Shown here piece by piece: positions 56,666 to 64,000 of a stretch of DNA of 64,000 nucleotides. Origin of the DNA: Actinomycetota bacterium. GTDB lineage: Bacteria > Actinomycetota > Acidimicrobiia > IMCC26256 > PALSA-610. The notes below the pieces were generated by a model that saw only the letters and a list, made by a program, of their open reading frames with translations, ran no database searches and was not told the DNA's origin. Positions within the stretch are counted from its first letter, which is position 1. Each line of letters begins with the position of its first letter. The stretch covers positions 148,589 to 212,588 of the forward strand of contig PLBO01000151.1 in the NCBI GenBank assembly GCA_003134555.1, written 5' to 3'. A program made the position numbers and the translations under genes.

Positions 56666-57372
56666 CCGTGCCGCGCCGCGAACGACGCGATGAAGCCGCC
56701 GAGAACGGCCGGTTGCTCGAGCGGCAGCGCGTGGCCGCCGTCGAGACGGACGTGCACGACTTCGCCGCGCATGCGTTCGAGCATCGTGAGCGCGATCTTC
56801 TCGTATTTCGCGTCGGTCTTGCCCGTGACGAGCGCAACGGGCACCGCGAGCTCGGGGAGCCGATCCCACATGGGCTCCATCGCGCCGGCGCCGAGCACGC
56901 GCAGGCAGTGCGCGAGATACCGCTGCGACAGGGCGCGACGTTCACGGAGTCCCGGTGCATCGGGCGGAACAGTTGCGAACAGCGGTTGGGCGAGCCACCG
57001 GTCGAGGAACGCGTCGACGCCGTCACGCATGACCGACTCTGCCAGCGCCTCGTCGGATGCGATGCGCTCGCGGCGCGCGGCTTCGTCGGTGATGCCCGCG
57101 GTAGAGCTGACGAGCACGAGTGCCGGTACGAGCTCGGGCTGGTCGAGTGCCAACCGCAGCGCGAGGCGACCGCCCATCGAGTAGCCGACGTACACGGCGC
57201 GCTTGCCTTGTCGCCCGAGCGCGGCGGCCGTCGCCGCGAACGTCTCCTTCGCCGGCACGTCGAGCGCGGCGACCTCGCACGATTCCTCGAGGATCCGATT
57301 CACTCCCCGCCACGACGCGGCCGTCTGCGTGAACCCGGGAACGAGCACCACTCTCGGCCCTTGCGAACTCAT
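56662..57372 (-). CDS. menH: alpha/beta hydrolase, probable SHCHC synthase
   Basis: A 236-residue alpha/beta hydrolase. The nucleophile elbow is GYSMGGR (63-69, Ser65), and the His lies in GGHALPLEQP near the end. GYSMGGRLALRLA and the location between menA and menD point to MenH, which removes pyruvate from the MenD product to give SHCHC. The start is 17 bases from the divergent menD ATG; a TTG at 57390 is an alternative. Without the context, a general hydrolase would be the fallback call. Confidence 0.82.
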   Translation of the reverse strand: MSSQGPRVVLVPGFTQTAASWRGVNRILEESCEVAALDVPAKETFAATAAALGRQGKRAVYVGYSMGGRLALRLALDQPELVPALVLVSSTAGITDEAARRERIASDEALAESVMRDGVDAFLDRWLAQPLFATVPPDAPGLRERRALSQRYLAHCLRVLGAGAMEPMWDRLPELAVPVALVTGKTDAKYEKIALTMLERMRGEVVHVRLDGGHALPLEQPAVLGGFIASFAARHG

Positions 57373-57389
57373 CGGGGAAGTGTGGCGCA

Positions 57390-59111
57390 ATGAGCGGCTT
57401 CGATGCGACGACCTCGTTCGCGCGGACGCTCGTCGACGAATGGGTCCGTAACGGCATCACGGCGGCGGTCGTGTCACCGGGGTCTCGGAACACCCCCCTC
57501 ACGCTCGCACTCGCGCGGGACGGGCGGATGAACGTCGACGTCGTGCTCGACGAACGCTCGGCCGGTTTCCGTGCGCTCGGCATCGGTCTGGCGACCGGCC
57601 GGCCCGCGATCGTGTGTTGCACGTCGGGTACCGCGGCCGTGAACCTGCACCCTGCGGTCGTCGAGGCTCACCACGCGCGGGTGCCATTGCTCGCCTGCAC
57701 GGCGGATCGGCCCGCCGAGTTGCGCGATTGGGGCGCCGGTCAGACGATCGACCAGGCCGGCCTCTACGGCGGCGCCGTTCGCTGGTTCCACGATCCCGGT
57801 CCGCCCGACGAGACGCTCTCCGGATCCGAAGCGAACGGGCGCTGGCGGGCGCTGGCGTGCCGCACGGCTGCCCACGCGTCGGGGCCGCCGGCGGGCCCGG
57901 TGCACCTCAATCTGCCGTTCCAGGAGCCCCTCGTACCCACCGGCGCGCCGCTGCTCGATACGCCGGGCCGCGCCGAGGGCGCGCCGTGGATCCGCGCGTC
58001 GAGGGCGCGCCGCGAGCCGGCAAATGACGATCTGGCGCGCATCGGCGCGCTCGTGCGCGCACATCCGCGTGGCGTTCTGGTCGCGGGGTGGGGCGCGGGC
58101 GTCGATCCCGTCGTCGCCGAGCGGTTCGCGCGCGCCGCGGGCTGGCCGATCGTCGCCGATCCGATCTCGCAATTGCGGACAGGTCCGTACGCGGTGTCGA
58201 CGTACGACGCGCTTCTGCGCGTCGACGGGTTCGCGCGCGCACACGAGCCCGAGCTCGTCGTCCGCGTCGGCGGCCCCCTGACGAGCAAGATCGCCAATGC
58301 GTGGCTCGACGACATCCCGACCGTGCTGGTCGACCCCGACGACGCGTGGTTGGATCCGCAGCACGCGGCGCACGAGCGAGTTCAAGCCGATGGCAACGCG
58401 CTGCTCGCCGCCTTGACGAAGGAACTCGCGGGGCCGTACTCGCGGCAGTGGCTCGCCGAGTGGCGCGCCGCTGAACAGCGGGCCCGGCGCGCGCTCGATC
58501 GGGTACTGGACGACGACATTGCCTGCGAGGGCCGCATCGCCCGCGATGTCGCGGCCGCGGTTCCGGTCGACGGCGCGCTCCTCGTCGCGTCGAGCCTCCC
58601 GGTGCGCGCGCTCGAGTGGTGCATGACGCCCCGTGCTCATTTGCGGGTGCTTGCAAATCGGGGTGTTAACGGGATCGACGGCTTCGTGTCGACCGTCTTC
58701 GGCGTCGCGAGTGCTCACGCCGGGCCTGTCGTCGCGCTGTGCGGCGATCTCTGCCTGCTGCACGATACGAATGGCTTGCTCGTCGGCGACCGAAGCGGGG
58801 GTCGGGCCGGTGCGCGACCGCCGGTGACGTTCGTCGTCGTCGACAACGACGGCGGCGGAATCTTCTCCTACCTGCCGCAGCACGAGCTGGCAGAGTTCGA
58901 GAGACTCTTCGCGACTCCGCAAGCGGTCGACGTCGTCGCGGTCGCCCGGGCGCACGGTGTGGCGGCGGAACGGGTCGAGCTCGCCGCCGTGCCCAAGTTG
59001 GTCGCGGAAGGCGCCGACACTGATCGGGTGCTGGTCGTTCCCGTCGACCGCCGCGCCGCCGTGGAACAACACACCCGCGGGTGGCACGCGGTTGCGACGT
59101 CGCTCGCGTGA
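57390..59111 (+). CDS. menD: SEPHCHC synthase (2-oxoglutarate decarboxylase-type)
   Basis: A 573-residue ThDP enzyme that joins isochorismate and 2-oxoglutarate at the start of the classical menaquinone route. It begins with ARTLVDEWVRNGITAAVVSP and GSRNTPL (isochorismate-binding Arg33), with the ThDP-activating Glu55 in VLDERSAGF. The C-terminal cofactor motif runs from LCGDLCLLHDTNGLL to VDNDGGGIFSYLPQ. All MenD hallmarks are present. Starts head to head with menH. Confidence 0.95.
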   Translation: MSGFDATTSFARTLVDEWVRNGITAAVVSPGSRNTPLTLALARDGRMNVDVVLDERSAGFRALGIGLATGRPAIVCCTSGTAAVNLHPAVVEAHHARVPLLACTADRPAELRDWGAGQTIDQAGLYGGAVRWFHDPGPPDETLSGSEANGRWRALACRTAAHASGPPAGPVHLNLPFQEPLVPTGAPLLDTPGRAEGAPWIRASRARREPANDDLARIGALVRAHPRGVLVAGWGAGVDPVVAERFARAAGWPIVADPISQLRTGPYAVSTYDALLRVDGFARAHEPELVVRVGGPLTSKIANAWLDDIPTVLVDPDDAWLDPQHAAHERVQADGNALLAALTKELAGPYSRQWLAEWRAAEQRARRALDRVLDDDIACEGRIARDVAAAVPVDGALLVASSLPVRALEWCMTPRAHLRVLANRGVNGIDGFVSTVFGVASAHAGPVVALCGDLCLLHDTNGLLVGDRSGGRAGARPPVTFVVVDNDGGGIFSYLPQHELAEFERLFATPQAVDVVAVARAHGVAAERVELAAVPKLVAEGADTDRVLVVPVDRRAAVEQHTRGWHAVATSLA

Positions 59112-59157
59112 GGGTTCCGAATAGCATCGGCGCGTTCCTTACAGGGGAGCGGGAATT

Positions 59158-60579
59158 GTGCTGATGCCGGGAAGTGACGAGCGCGAACGATGGGCCGCGC
59201 GGGCCCGCGCCGAACCGTGGGGCCGCGTGCTCGTCTACGTCGCGCTCACGACCGCGACGGTTTCCATCTCGACGTTGCTGCTCGCGGTGAAGTCGATCAC
59301 GCCACCGCAACGCGCCGGGCTCGTCGCCGTGGCGCTCGGCGCGTGGGTGCTGCTGGTGGCGTTGGGCTGGACGCGGGGCACGCTGCCCTTGAAGCCGTTG
59401 CTCGCGGCGATCGGGATCACATTGCTGTTTGCGGTCGCGACGCCGTCGAACCAGTCGACCGACGTGAATTCCTATGCAATGTACGGACGCATCCTCACCG
59501 TGCACCACCAGAATCCGTTCGCGTCGTATCCGATGCACTTCGAGGGAGACCCGATGCGGCGGCGCGTCGGCCCGATCTGGCAGCGCACGCCCGACATCTA
59601 CGGGCTCAGTTTCACTGTGGTCATGGCCGCGCTGGCGCCCGTGATCGGCGAGTCCGGCTTCCTCGTTCACTTCACGTATCAACTCGTCGCGTTGTGCGCG
59701 GCCGGAGCGATGCTGTGGCTGTTGTGGCGGCGAACGCGCAAACCCGCCGTCCTCGCGTTCGTCGGCCTTCATCCGCTCCTCGCGGTCAGTGTCGTGAACG
59801 GCGGTCATCCCGATGCGCTCGTCGCGCTCGGCGTGCTCGTCGGCCTGATGCTCGCGATCGAGCGGCGACCCGTGCTCGCCGGCGTCGCGTTCGCGTTCGC
59901 CGCCTCCGTCAACTTCACTGCCCTCGTCGCGGCCGCGGTGCTCTGCGTCTGGGCGTTGCGACGCTGGAGCCGCCCCGAGGTCGCGAAGTTCGCCGCGATC
60001 GTCGGAGGTTTGGGCGCGCTGCCGTACCTGCTCCTGTCGGGTTGGCTGCAGAACGCGCACGAGCACTCCGGCCTCGTCAGCCGGCAGTCGATCTGGAACG
60101 CGATCGGCAACTTCATCGGCAGCGCCGACCTGCTGCGCACGCTCGCGTCGAACGGCACGACGATCGTCGCGGGCGCCCTGCTCGTCGTGATCGCGATCCG
60201 GCACACGTCGCGCGGAACGCCCGAGCTCGCGATCGCGGCCGGGCTGGCGTCGTTCCTCGTCGCCAGCTCCTGGGTCATGCCGTGGTACGCGTTCACGGCG
60301 CTCCCGCTGCTCGCGCTGCGCCGACCCAACCTTTTGAGCTGGACGGTCGCGCTCTACTCGTCGCTGGTATTGCTGGGCGAGCAGTACCCGTCGCTCTCGG
60401 CCTCGGCGATCGGTTCAGTCGGACACATGCTGTTGCAGAACGTGCTTCCGATCGTGGCGTTCGTCTGCTGCGTGAGCGTCGTCGTGTTCCGTCCGCGCGA
60501 GGTTCTCGCCGGCGATCTCACGGAAGCGCCGGTCGACGCGACGGTTACGGTCGCACCAACGCTTGCAGCATCGGCGTGA
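59158..60579 (+). CDS. polytopic membrane protein, GT-C glycosyltransferase-like
   Basis: A 473-residue protein with about 11-12 membrane helices. The first extracytoplasmic loop contains DVNSYAMYGRILTVHHQNPF, resembling the acidic D-x-x-Y...YGR...NPF pattern of GT-C polyprenyl-phosphate-dependent glycosyltransferases (GT87, MptB-like). A later GGHPDAL loop also fits. A GGGGAG precedes the GTG at 59158; ATG 59164 is possible. It sits inside the menaquinone cluster with no obvious link to it and overlaps convergent menF by 35 bases. Confidence 0.7.
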   Translation: MLMPGSDERERWAARARAEPWGRVLVYVALTTATVSISTLLLAVKSITPPQRAGLVAVALGAWVLLVALGWTRGTLPLKPLLAAIGITLLFAVATPSNQSTDVNSYAMYGRILTVHHQNPFASYPMHFEGDPMRRRVGPIWQRTPDIYGLSFTVVMAALAPVIGESGFLVHFTYQLVALCAAGAMLWLLWRRTRKPAVLAFVGLHPLLAVSVVNGGHPDALVALGVLVGLMLAIERRPVLAGVAFAFAASVNFTALVAAAVLCVWALRRWSRPEVAKFAAIVGGLGALPYLLLSGWLQNAHEHSGLVSRQSIWNAIGNFIGSADLLRTLASNGTTIVAGALLVVIAIRHTSRGTPELAIAAGLASFLVASSWVMPWYAFTALPLLALRRPNLLSWTVALYSSLVLLGEQYPSLSASAIGSVGHMLLQNVLPIVAFVCCVSVVVFRPREVLAGDLTEAPVDATVTVAPTLAASA

Positions 60580-61729
60580 GCTTTTGCTGAGTTTCCGCCC
60601 ACTCGGCATCGGGGTCGGAACCGGCGACGATGCCCGCGCCGGCGTGAATCACCGCGTGAGTACCGTCGATCTCGCCCCCGCGTAGCGCGACGACGAATTC
60701 GCCGTCGCCGTGGCGGTCGATCCACCCGCAGGGACCCGCGTAGCGCCCGCGCCCGACCGTTTCCATCGCGTCGATCGCATCGAGCGCGAGCCGGCGCGGG
60801 GTGCCCGCGACGGCCGGGGTGGGGTGCAGCGCGGCGACGAGGTCGGCGATCGACGTCGTCGCGGATTCGGCGCGCCCGGTGACAGTGGTCGCCAGATGGC
60901 TCACGTCGGCGAGCTCGAGCGGCGACGGCCCGTCGGTACGAACGTCGGAGCAGAAGTTGCGCAGGGCGTCGACGACCGCATCGACGACGAGCCGGTGCTC
61001 GTGCGCGTCCTTCGCCGATCGGACCAGAGCGGCCGTCTCGACGGCGGTCCCGGCGAGGGGGCGCGACGTTACGGCCGTGCCGACCTTGCGCAGGAGCAAT
61101 TCGGGGCTGGCTCCGAGAAAGCCGCGGTCGGCGTACACGATGCACCCGGGTTGTGAACGACGCAGGTGCGCGAGCACCGCGGCGACGTCGAACGGGTGGT
61201 TGGCGTCGATGCGGACCGCGCGTGCGAGCACGACTTTCTCGAGCGCCCCGCGGCCGATGTCGTCGAGTGCGCGACGAACCATCGTCCGCCACTGGTCTCG
61301 TGTGATCGCGGCGACGACGCCGAACTCGGACGGCGGGGAATCCGGATCCGCGGACAACTCGGGGCGCGGCACGTCGACGTCGTCGATGACGGTGCGCCAC
61401 GTACGGCCTTCGTCGTCGCGCCCGACGATCATTGCAGGCACGACGAGATGACCCGGTCCGCCGAACGGCAGCGCGCCGACGGCGCGCGGGCCCGCAGAAT
61501 CGGGCACGGGCGCGCCGGCCGGCGAGTGCGCGATGGTCGCGAGGAACGACGGCGCGTCGGCCGGTGCGACGACAGCTGCCACTCCCCACGTCACGAAGCC
61601 GTGATCACCGTCGAGCCACGCGAACCCGTCGGCGGTGCAGTAGTCGATCAGGTCGATCGGGCCGTCGATCGCGAAGCTGCGGGCGGCAAGGCGGTGACCG
61701 GAGCGCAGCGAGATGCCGGACGTCGTCAT
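60545..61729 (-). CDS. menF: isochorismate synthase
   Basis: A 394-residue chorismate-utilising enzyme that makes isochorismate for MenD. The general-base lysine is Lys165 in ALEKVVLAR, and the C-terminal core has HPTPAVAGTPRR, DAMETVGRGRYAGPCGW and the Mg-binding EWAETQQKL. The conserved Gly-rich AGAGIVAGSDP is present. It is the last gene of the merR-menG-menF operon, with an ATGA overlap with menG. An EntC-type siderophore role is unlikely given the men context. Confidence 0.9.
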   Translation of the reverse strand: MTTSGISLRSGHRLAARSFAIDGPIDLIDYCTADGFAWLDGDHGFVTWGVAAVVAPADAPSFLATIAHSPAGAPVPDSAGPRAVGALPFGGPGHLVVPAMIVGRDDEGRTWRTVIDDVDVPRPELSADPDSPPSEFGVVAAITRDQWRTMVRRALDDIGRGALEKVVLARAVRIDANHPFDVAAVLAHLRRSQPGCIVYADRGFLGASPELLLRKVGTAVTSRPLAGTAVETAALVRSAKDAHEHRLVVDAVVDALRNFCSDVRTDGPSPLELADVSHLATTVTGRAESATTSIADLVAALHPTPAVAGTPRRLALDAIDAMETVGRGRYAGPCGWIDRHGDGEFVVALRGGEIDGTHAVIHAGAGIVAGSDPDAEWAETQQKLTPMLQALVRP

Positions 61730-62451
61730 CTCGATGCCGCCCGACTTCCCGTGATGAGTTGAGCCGCGCCGAATCCCAGCGTGCGCCGGCTGACGTCGAC
61801 GATGCCGGCCGCGACGACGAGCCCGAGCAGCTCGGGCACCGGCGGGAGGTACGCGGTCGAAGCCGGCAGGTAGCGATATGCCGCGCGATCAGAGACGAGG
61901 CCGCCGACGAACGGCACTACGTGGCGGAACCAGGCGCCGTGCACGAAGCGCACCGCCGGGCTCACGGGCTCGGCGACGTCGAGCAGCGCGACGCGCCCGC
62001 CCGGGCGCAGCACCCGGCCGCACTCGGCCAGCACGGTCGCGAGCGCGGCGAAGTTGCGCAATGCGAATCCGCACGTGATGCCGTCGAAGGTCGCGTCGGC
62101 GAACGGCAACTGCATCGCGTCGCCGCGCACGAGAGGTGCGTTGGTGTGTGCCGCGCGCAACATGCCGGTCGAGAAATCGACGCCGACCGCATCGTGGCCG
62201 GCCTCGACGAGCGTCCGGCACAGGTCGCCCGTACCGCACGCGAGGTCGAGCACTCGGGAAGATCGGGGTAGCAACAGGGCGCGCACGGCGGTTCGGCGCC
62301 AGCCGACGTCCATGCGGAACGTGAGCACTCGATTCAGCGCGTCGTAGCGAGGCGCGATCCGATCGAACATCGCCTCGACGACGCGCGGCTTGTCGTCGAC
62401 GTCGGGGAGGTCGGGGACTGCGGCGATCGCGGTGTTCGGAGCACGGCTCAT
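61726..62451 (-). CDS. menG: demethylmenaquinone methyltransferase
   Basis: A 241-residue UbiE/MenG-family methyltransferase adding the last methyl group of menaquinone. It has FDRIAPRYDALNRVLTFRMD, motif I VLDLACGTGDL, FADATFDGITCGFALRN and RVALLDVAEP, all typical. Because every other gene here is menaquinone-specific, MenG activity is preferred over UbiE. It is the middle gene of the operon: ATGA overlaps with merR upstream and menF downstream imply tight co-expression. Confidence 0.93.
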   Translation of the reverse strand: MSRAPNTAIAAVPDLPDVDDKPRVVEAMFDRIAPRYDALNRVLTFRMDVGWRRTAVRALLLPRSSRVLDLACGTGDLCRTLVEAGHDAVGVDFSTGMLRAAHTNAPLVRGDAMQLPFADATFDGITCGFALRNFAALATVLAECGRVLRPGGRVALLDVAEPVSPAVRFVHGAWFRHVVPFVGGLVSDRAAYRYLPASTAYLPPVPELLGLVVAAGIVDVSRRTLGFGAAQLITGSRAASR

Positions 62452-63245
62452 GTCGTCCAGCTCTCGAGTCGGCTCGCGGCGGCGATGTTGACGGCGGCGA
62501 GCTCGGTCTCCTCTCCCACCGATTCGAGGTGCTCCTGCGCGACCTCGAGCAGCACGCGCCGGAAATGATGCGTGACGAGTGCGGTGACGGCCGGGAGCAG
62601 TGCACGGAAGGCTTCGACGAGCCGTTCGGCCTTCTCGTCGTCGGGCAGGTCGGACGCGCGCAGCGGTGCGCGGACGTAGCGATCGAACAGCCCGACGGCC
62701 GTCTCCGCGATGTCGCGCGTCGTCTCGTGATGTTCGTGCGCGAGCGCGAGCAGTTCCGGGAGCGGAAGTCCCTGCTCGAGCAGGTGCAAGCCTTGCTGCA
62801 CGATGGCGACGTCGGCCGTGGTGTAGCGCGCTTCGCCGTCGTGCACGCGCGCGACGAGGAGGTTCTCGCGAGCAACGGCCTCGAGCAGCGCGCCCGGCAC
62901 GCCGGAGCGCTCGGCGAGCTCGGCGAGGGTGAGGAATTCTTCGGGAGCCTCGGCGTCGGCTCGCGCAACCGCGGCCGCCAGCGGCGCGTCGGTGGGGTCG
63001 AGATCGCCGTCGAAGATGCGACCGATGAGGGCAAGGGTGAGGCCGCGGCCGCGCAGTTCCCTTACGCGCCCCAGGCGCTCGAGGTGGTCGGGGCCGTACC
63101 AGGCGACCCGCCCCGACCGCTCCGGCGGCGGAAGCAGACGACGCTTTTGGTAGAAGCGGATGGTGTCGACCGAGAGGTCGGCGCGGCGGGCCAGTTCCTC
63201 GACCCGCCACTGCTCCGTGGGCTGGTCCGTCGCCTCGGCCGTCAC
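62448..63245 (-). CDS. MerR-family transcriptional regulator, candidate menaquinone regulator
   Basis: A 265-residue regulator. The N-terminal winged helix RVEELARRADLSVDTIRFYQ and RRLLPPPERSGRVAWYGPD is a standard MerR DNA-binding domain, followed by a linker helix (LTLALIGRI). A second helix-turn-helix-like region (LAELAERSGVPGALLEAV) and a long helical C-terminal domain (about 145-265) without metal-binding cysteines suggest an organic or dimer-only effector domain. The GTG is leaderless, 7 bases after TAGAAT, and a palindrome abuts that box, so autoregulation is likely. It heads the merR-menG-menF operon. Confidence 0.87.
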   Translation of the reverse strand: MTAEATDQPTEQWRVEELARRADLSVDTIRFYQKRRLLPPPERSGRVAWYGPDHLERLGRVRELRGRGLTLALIGRIFDGDLDPTDAPLAAAVARADAEAPEEFLTLAELAERSGVPGALLEAVARENLLVARVHDGEARYTTADVAIVQQGLHLLEQGLPLPELLALAHEHHETTRDIAETAVGLFDRYVRAPLRASDLPDDEKAERLVEAFRALLPAVTALVTHHFRRVLLEVAQEHLESVGEETELAAVNIAAASRLESWTT

Positions 63246-63252
63246 GGATCCG

Positions 63253-63258
63253 ATTCTA
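63253..63258 (-). promoter_or_regulatory. -10 box of leaderless merR-menG-menF operon
   Basis: Minus-strand TAGAAT, 7 bases before the GTG at 63245 and directly next to the operator. Confidence 0.5.
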
Positions 63259-63272
63259 GGAGTGTTCACTCC
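63259..63272. promoter_or_regulatory. palindromic operator of merR-menG-menF operon
   Basis: GGAGTGTTCACTCC, a perfect palindrome (6-base arms, TT centre) touching the -10 box. On the minus strand with flanks it is TGGGAGTGAACACTCCTA, nearly identical to the menE/menB site. Its position between -35 and -10 is where MerR proteins bind. Confidence 0.62.
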
Positions 63273-63294
63273 CAAGGTCCCGATCGGCCCATTC

Positions 63295-63315
63295 GGTGCC
63301 AACTGTTGGGCGCGA
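63295..63315 (+). repeat. direct repeat copy 1 containing CCAACTGTTGG
   Basis: First copy of TCGGTGCCAACWGTTGGGCGCGA (W is T here). Its core CCAACTGTTGG is itself palindromic. The second copy follows 45 bases later; the terminator lies between. Confidence 0.6.
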
Positions 63316-63339
63316 AAAACCGGCCAGGGTCACCGGTTT
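63315..63339 (-). terminator. intrinsic terminator after the enoyl-CoA hydratase gene
   Basis: On the minus strand AAACCGG, a 9-base loop and CCGGTTT, a perfect 7-bp stem, end in a run of five T. It would separate the hydratase from merR. Confidence 0.55.
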
Positions 63340-63361
63340 CGGTGCCAACAGTTGGGCGCGA
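63339..63361 (+). repeat. direct repeat copy 2 containing CCAACAGTTGG
   Basis: Second copy of the repeat (W is A), directly after the hydratase stop. The palindromic core is kept although its centre base differs, suggesting a protein-binding site rather than chance. Confidence 0.6.
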
Positions 63362-63367
63362 GAGGGG

Positions 63368-64000
63368 TTAGGTGCTGCGCCAGACGGGCGGGCGCTTCTC
63401 GGCGAAGGCGGTTGCACCCTCGACGGCGTCGCCGCTCTCGAACACGGGCATCATCAGCTCCATCGTGCGCTTGAAACCCTCGGCCTCGGTCAGCTCCGCG
63501 GCCTCGCGCACCAGTCGGCGGGAGTTGCGCACCGCGATGGGCGAGTTCTCGCCGATGCGCTCGGCGATCGCGATTGCTTCGTCGACCACGCGTGTCGCGG
63601 GCACGACCCGGTTCACGAGCCCGAGCTGCAGCGCGCGTTCCGCGTCGATCGGGTCGCCCGTCATCGCGAGCTCTAGCGCGATCGCGAGCGGGACGCGTTT
63701 GGGTAGCCGGATCAAACCGCCGGCCGCGGCCATGAGTCCGCGCTTCACCTCGGGGATGCCGAAGCGCGCGGTCTCGGCCGCGACGACGAGATCGCACGAG
63801 AGCACGATCTCGAATCCGCCCGCGAGCGCGGGTCCGTTGACCGCGGCGATGATCGGCTTCGGGAAGTCGCGCGTCACGATGCCGGCGAAGCCGCCCTTAC
63901 CCCGAGCGATGTCGTTCGCCTTGCCCTGGGCGACCACCTTGAGGTCGGCGCCGGCCGAGAACACCTCGCCCGCGCCGGTGAGCACGACCGCGCGCACCGC
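63368..64000 (-). CDS. enoyl-CoA hydratase/isomerase family protein (5' end outside window)
   Basis: The last 210 or so residues of a crotonase-fold protein acting on acyl-CoA thioesters. Visible are the oxyanion-hole loops GEVFSAGADLK and AVNGPALAGGFEIVLSCDLVVAA, then FGIPEVKRGLMAAAGG with the position of the second catalytic Glu (GIPEV) conserved, and FAEKRPPVW at the end. The frame is open at the window edge, so the N-terminal 40-50 residues are missing. It is distinct from menB. It is followed by a hairpin terminator. Confidence 0.9.
   Translation of the reverse strand, partial: AVRAVVLTGAGEVFSAGADLKVVAQGKANDIARGKGGFAGIVTRDFPKPIIAAVNGPALAGGFEIVLSCDLVVAAETARFGIPEVKRGLMAAAGGLIRLPKRVPLAIALELAMTGDPIDAERALQLGLVNRVVPATRVVDEAIAIAERIGENSPIAVRNSRRLVREAAELTEAEGFKRTMELMMPVFESGDAVEGATAFAEKRPPVWRST

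Noticed and set aside
57290-57310. CACTCC half-site with upstream GGATCCGATTC near menH, resembling the merR promoter flank
   Set aside because: Only one arm of the palindrome is present, it lies inside menH coding sequence, and no promoter is at the right distance.

Overview
The window is one stretch of high-GC, gene-dense chromosome. Synteny and gene content point to an actinobacterium, most likely of the Acidimicrobiia or a related deep lineage. The run cysteine desulfurase, mnmA, methionine-synthase-like gene, ligA, gatC, gatA, gatB keeps the order of the Mycobacterium tuberculosis Rv3025c to Rv3009c region. A PASTA-domain Ser/Thr kinase, an F420-type LLM oxidoreductase, a MeaB GTPase, a mycothiol-dependent-isomerase-like protein and a full set of menaquinone (not ubiquinone) genes fit the same assignment. 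No rRNA, tRNA, CRISPR array or intact insertion sequence was seen.

Layout. 0-5 kb: MeaB end, SnoaL-like and kinase-like pair, then cysteine desulfurase and MnmA (tRNA 2-thiolation) and a membrane protein. 5-16 kb: methionine-synthase-like protein, LigA, Ser/Thr kinase, SDR, SCP2 protein, ferredoxin and GatCAB. 15.8-25.6 kb: a GAF-GGDEF protein, a zinc-ribbon protein, an AadA-like nucleotidyltransferase, an LLM oxidoreductase and methyltransferase pair, a tightly overlapping Gfo/Idh - HD oxygenase-like - FAD oxidoreductase operon, ilvD and an Fpg-like glycosylase. 25.6-27.2 kb: a low-GC decayed island with a frameshifted small gene, an ATPase remnant, a transposase tail and a GNAT gene, bounded by an 18-bp inverted repeat. 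27.2-30.7 kb: ilvBNC behind a leader peptide and attenuator. 30.8-36.7 kb: two membrane GGDEF/GGEEF cyclases flanking an isomerase-like protein, an acyl-CoA dehydrogenase and an SDR. 36.7-44.9 kb: small coiled-coil protein, Lhr helicase, PepN and an HDOD protein. 44.9-49.6 kb: AtuA-type proteins with two tandem amidases. 49.6-53.7 kb: DUF1361 protein, a broken secreted protease-like gene, a D-threonine-aldolase-like enzyme and a methyltransferase. 53.7-63.2 kb: menE, menB, menA, menH, menD, a GT-C-like membrane protein, menF, menG and a MerR regulator. 63.4 kb to the end: a partial enoyl-CoA hydratase.

How it works together. Menaquinone synthesis dominates the right end: MenF, MenD, MenH, MenE, MenB, MenA and MenG are all present and only menC is missing. 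A MerR-family gene begins the merR-menG-menF operon. The same palindrome (GGAGTG, two bases, CRCTCC) lies at its promoter and at the menE/menB divergent promoter, suggesting a dedicated menaquinone regulator. Many genes have a TANNNT box 6-8 bases before the start codon and no Shine-Dalgarno sequence, so leaderless mRNAs appear common. In two divergent pairs the two -10 boxes share one TA step.
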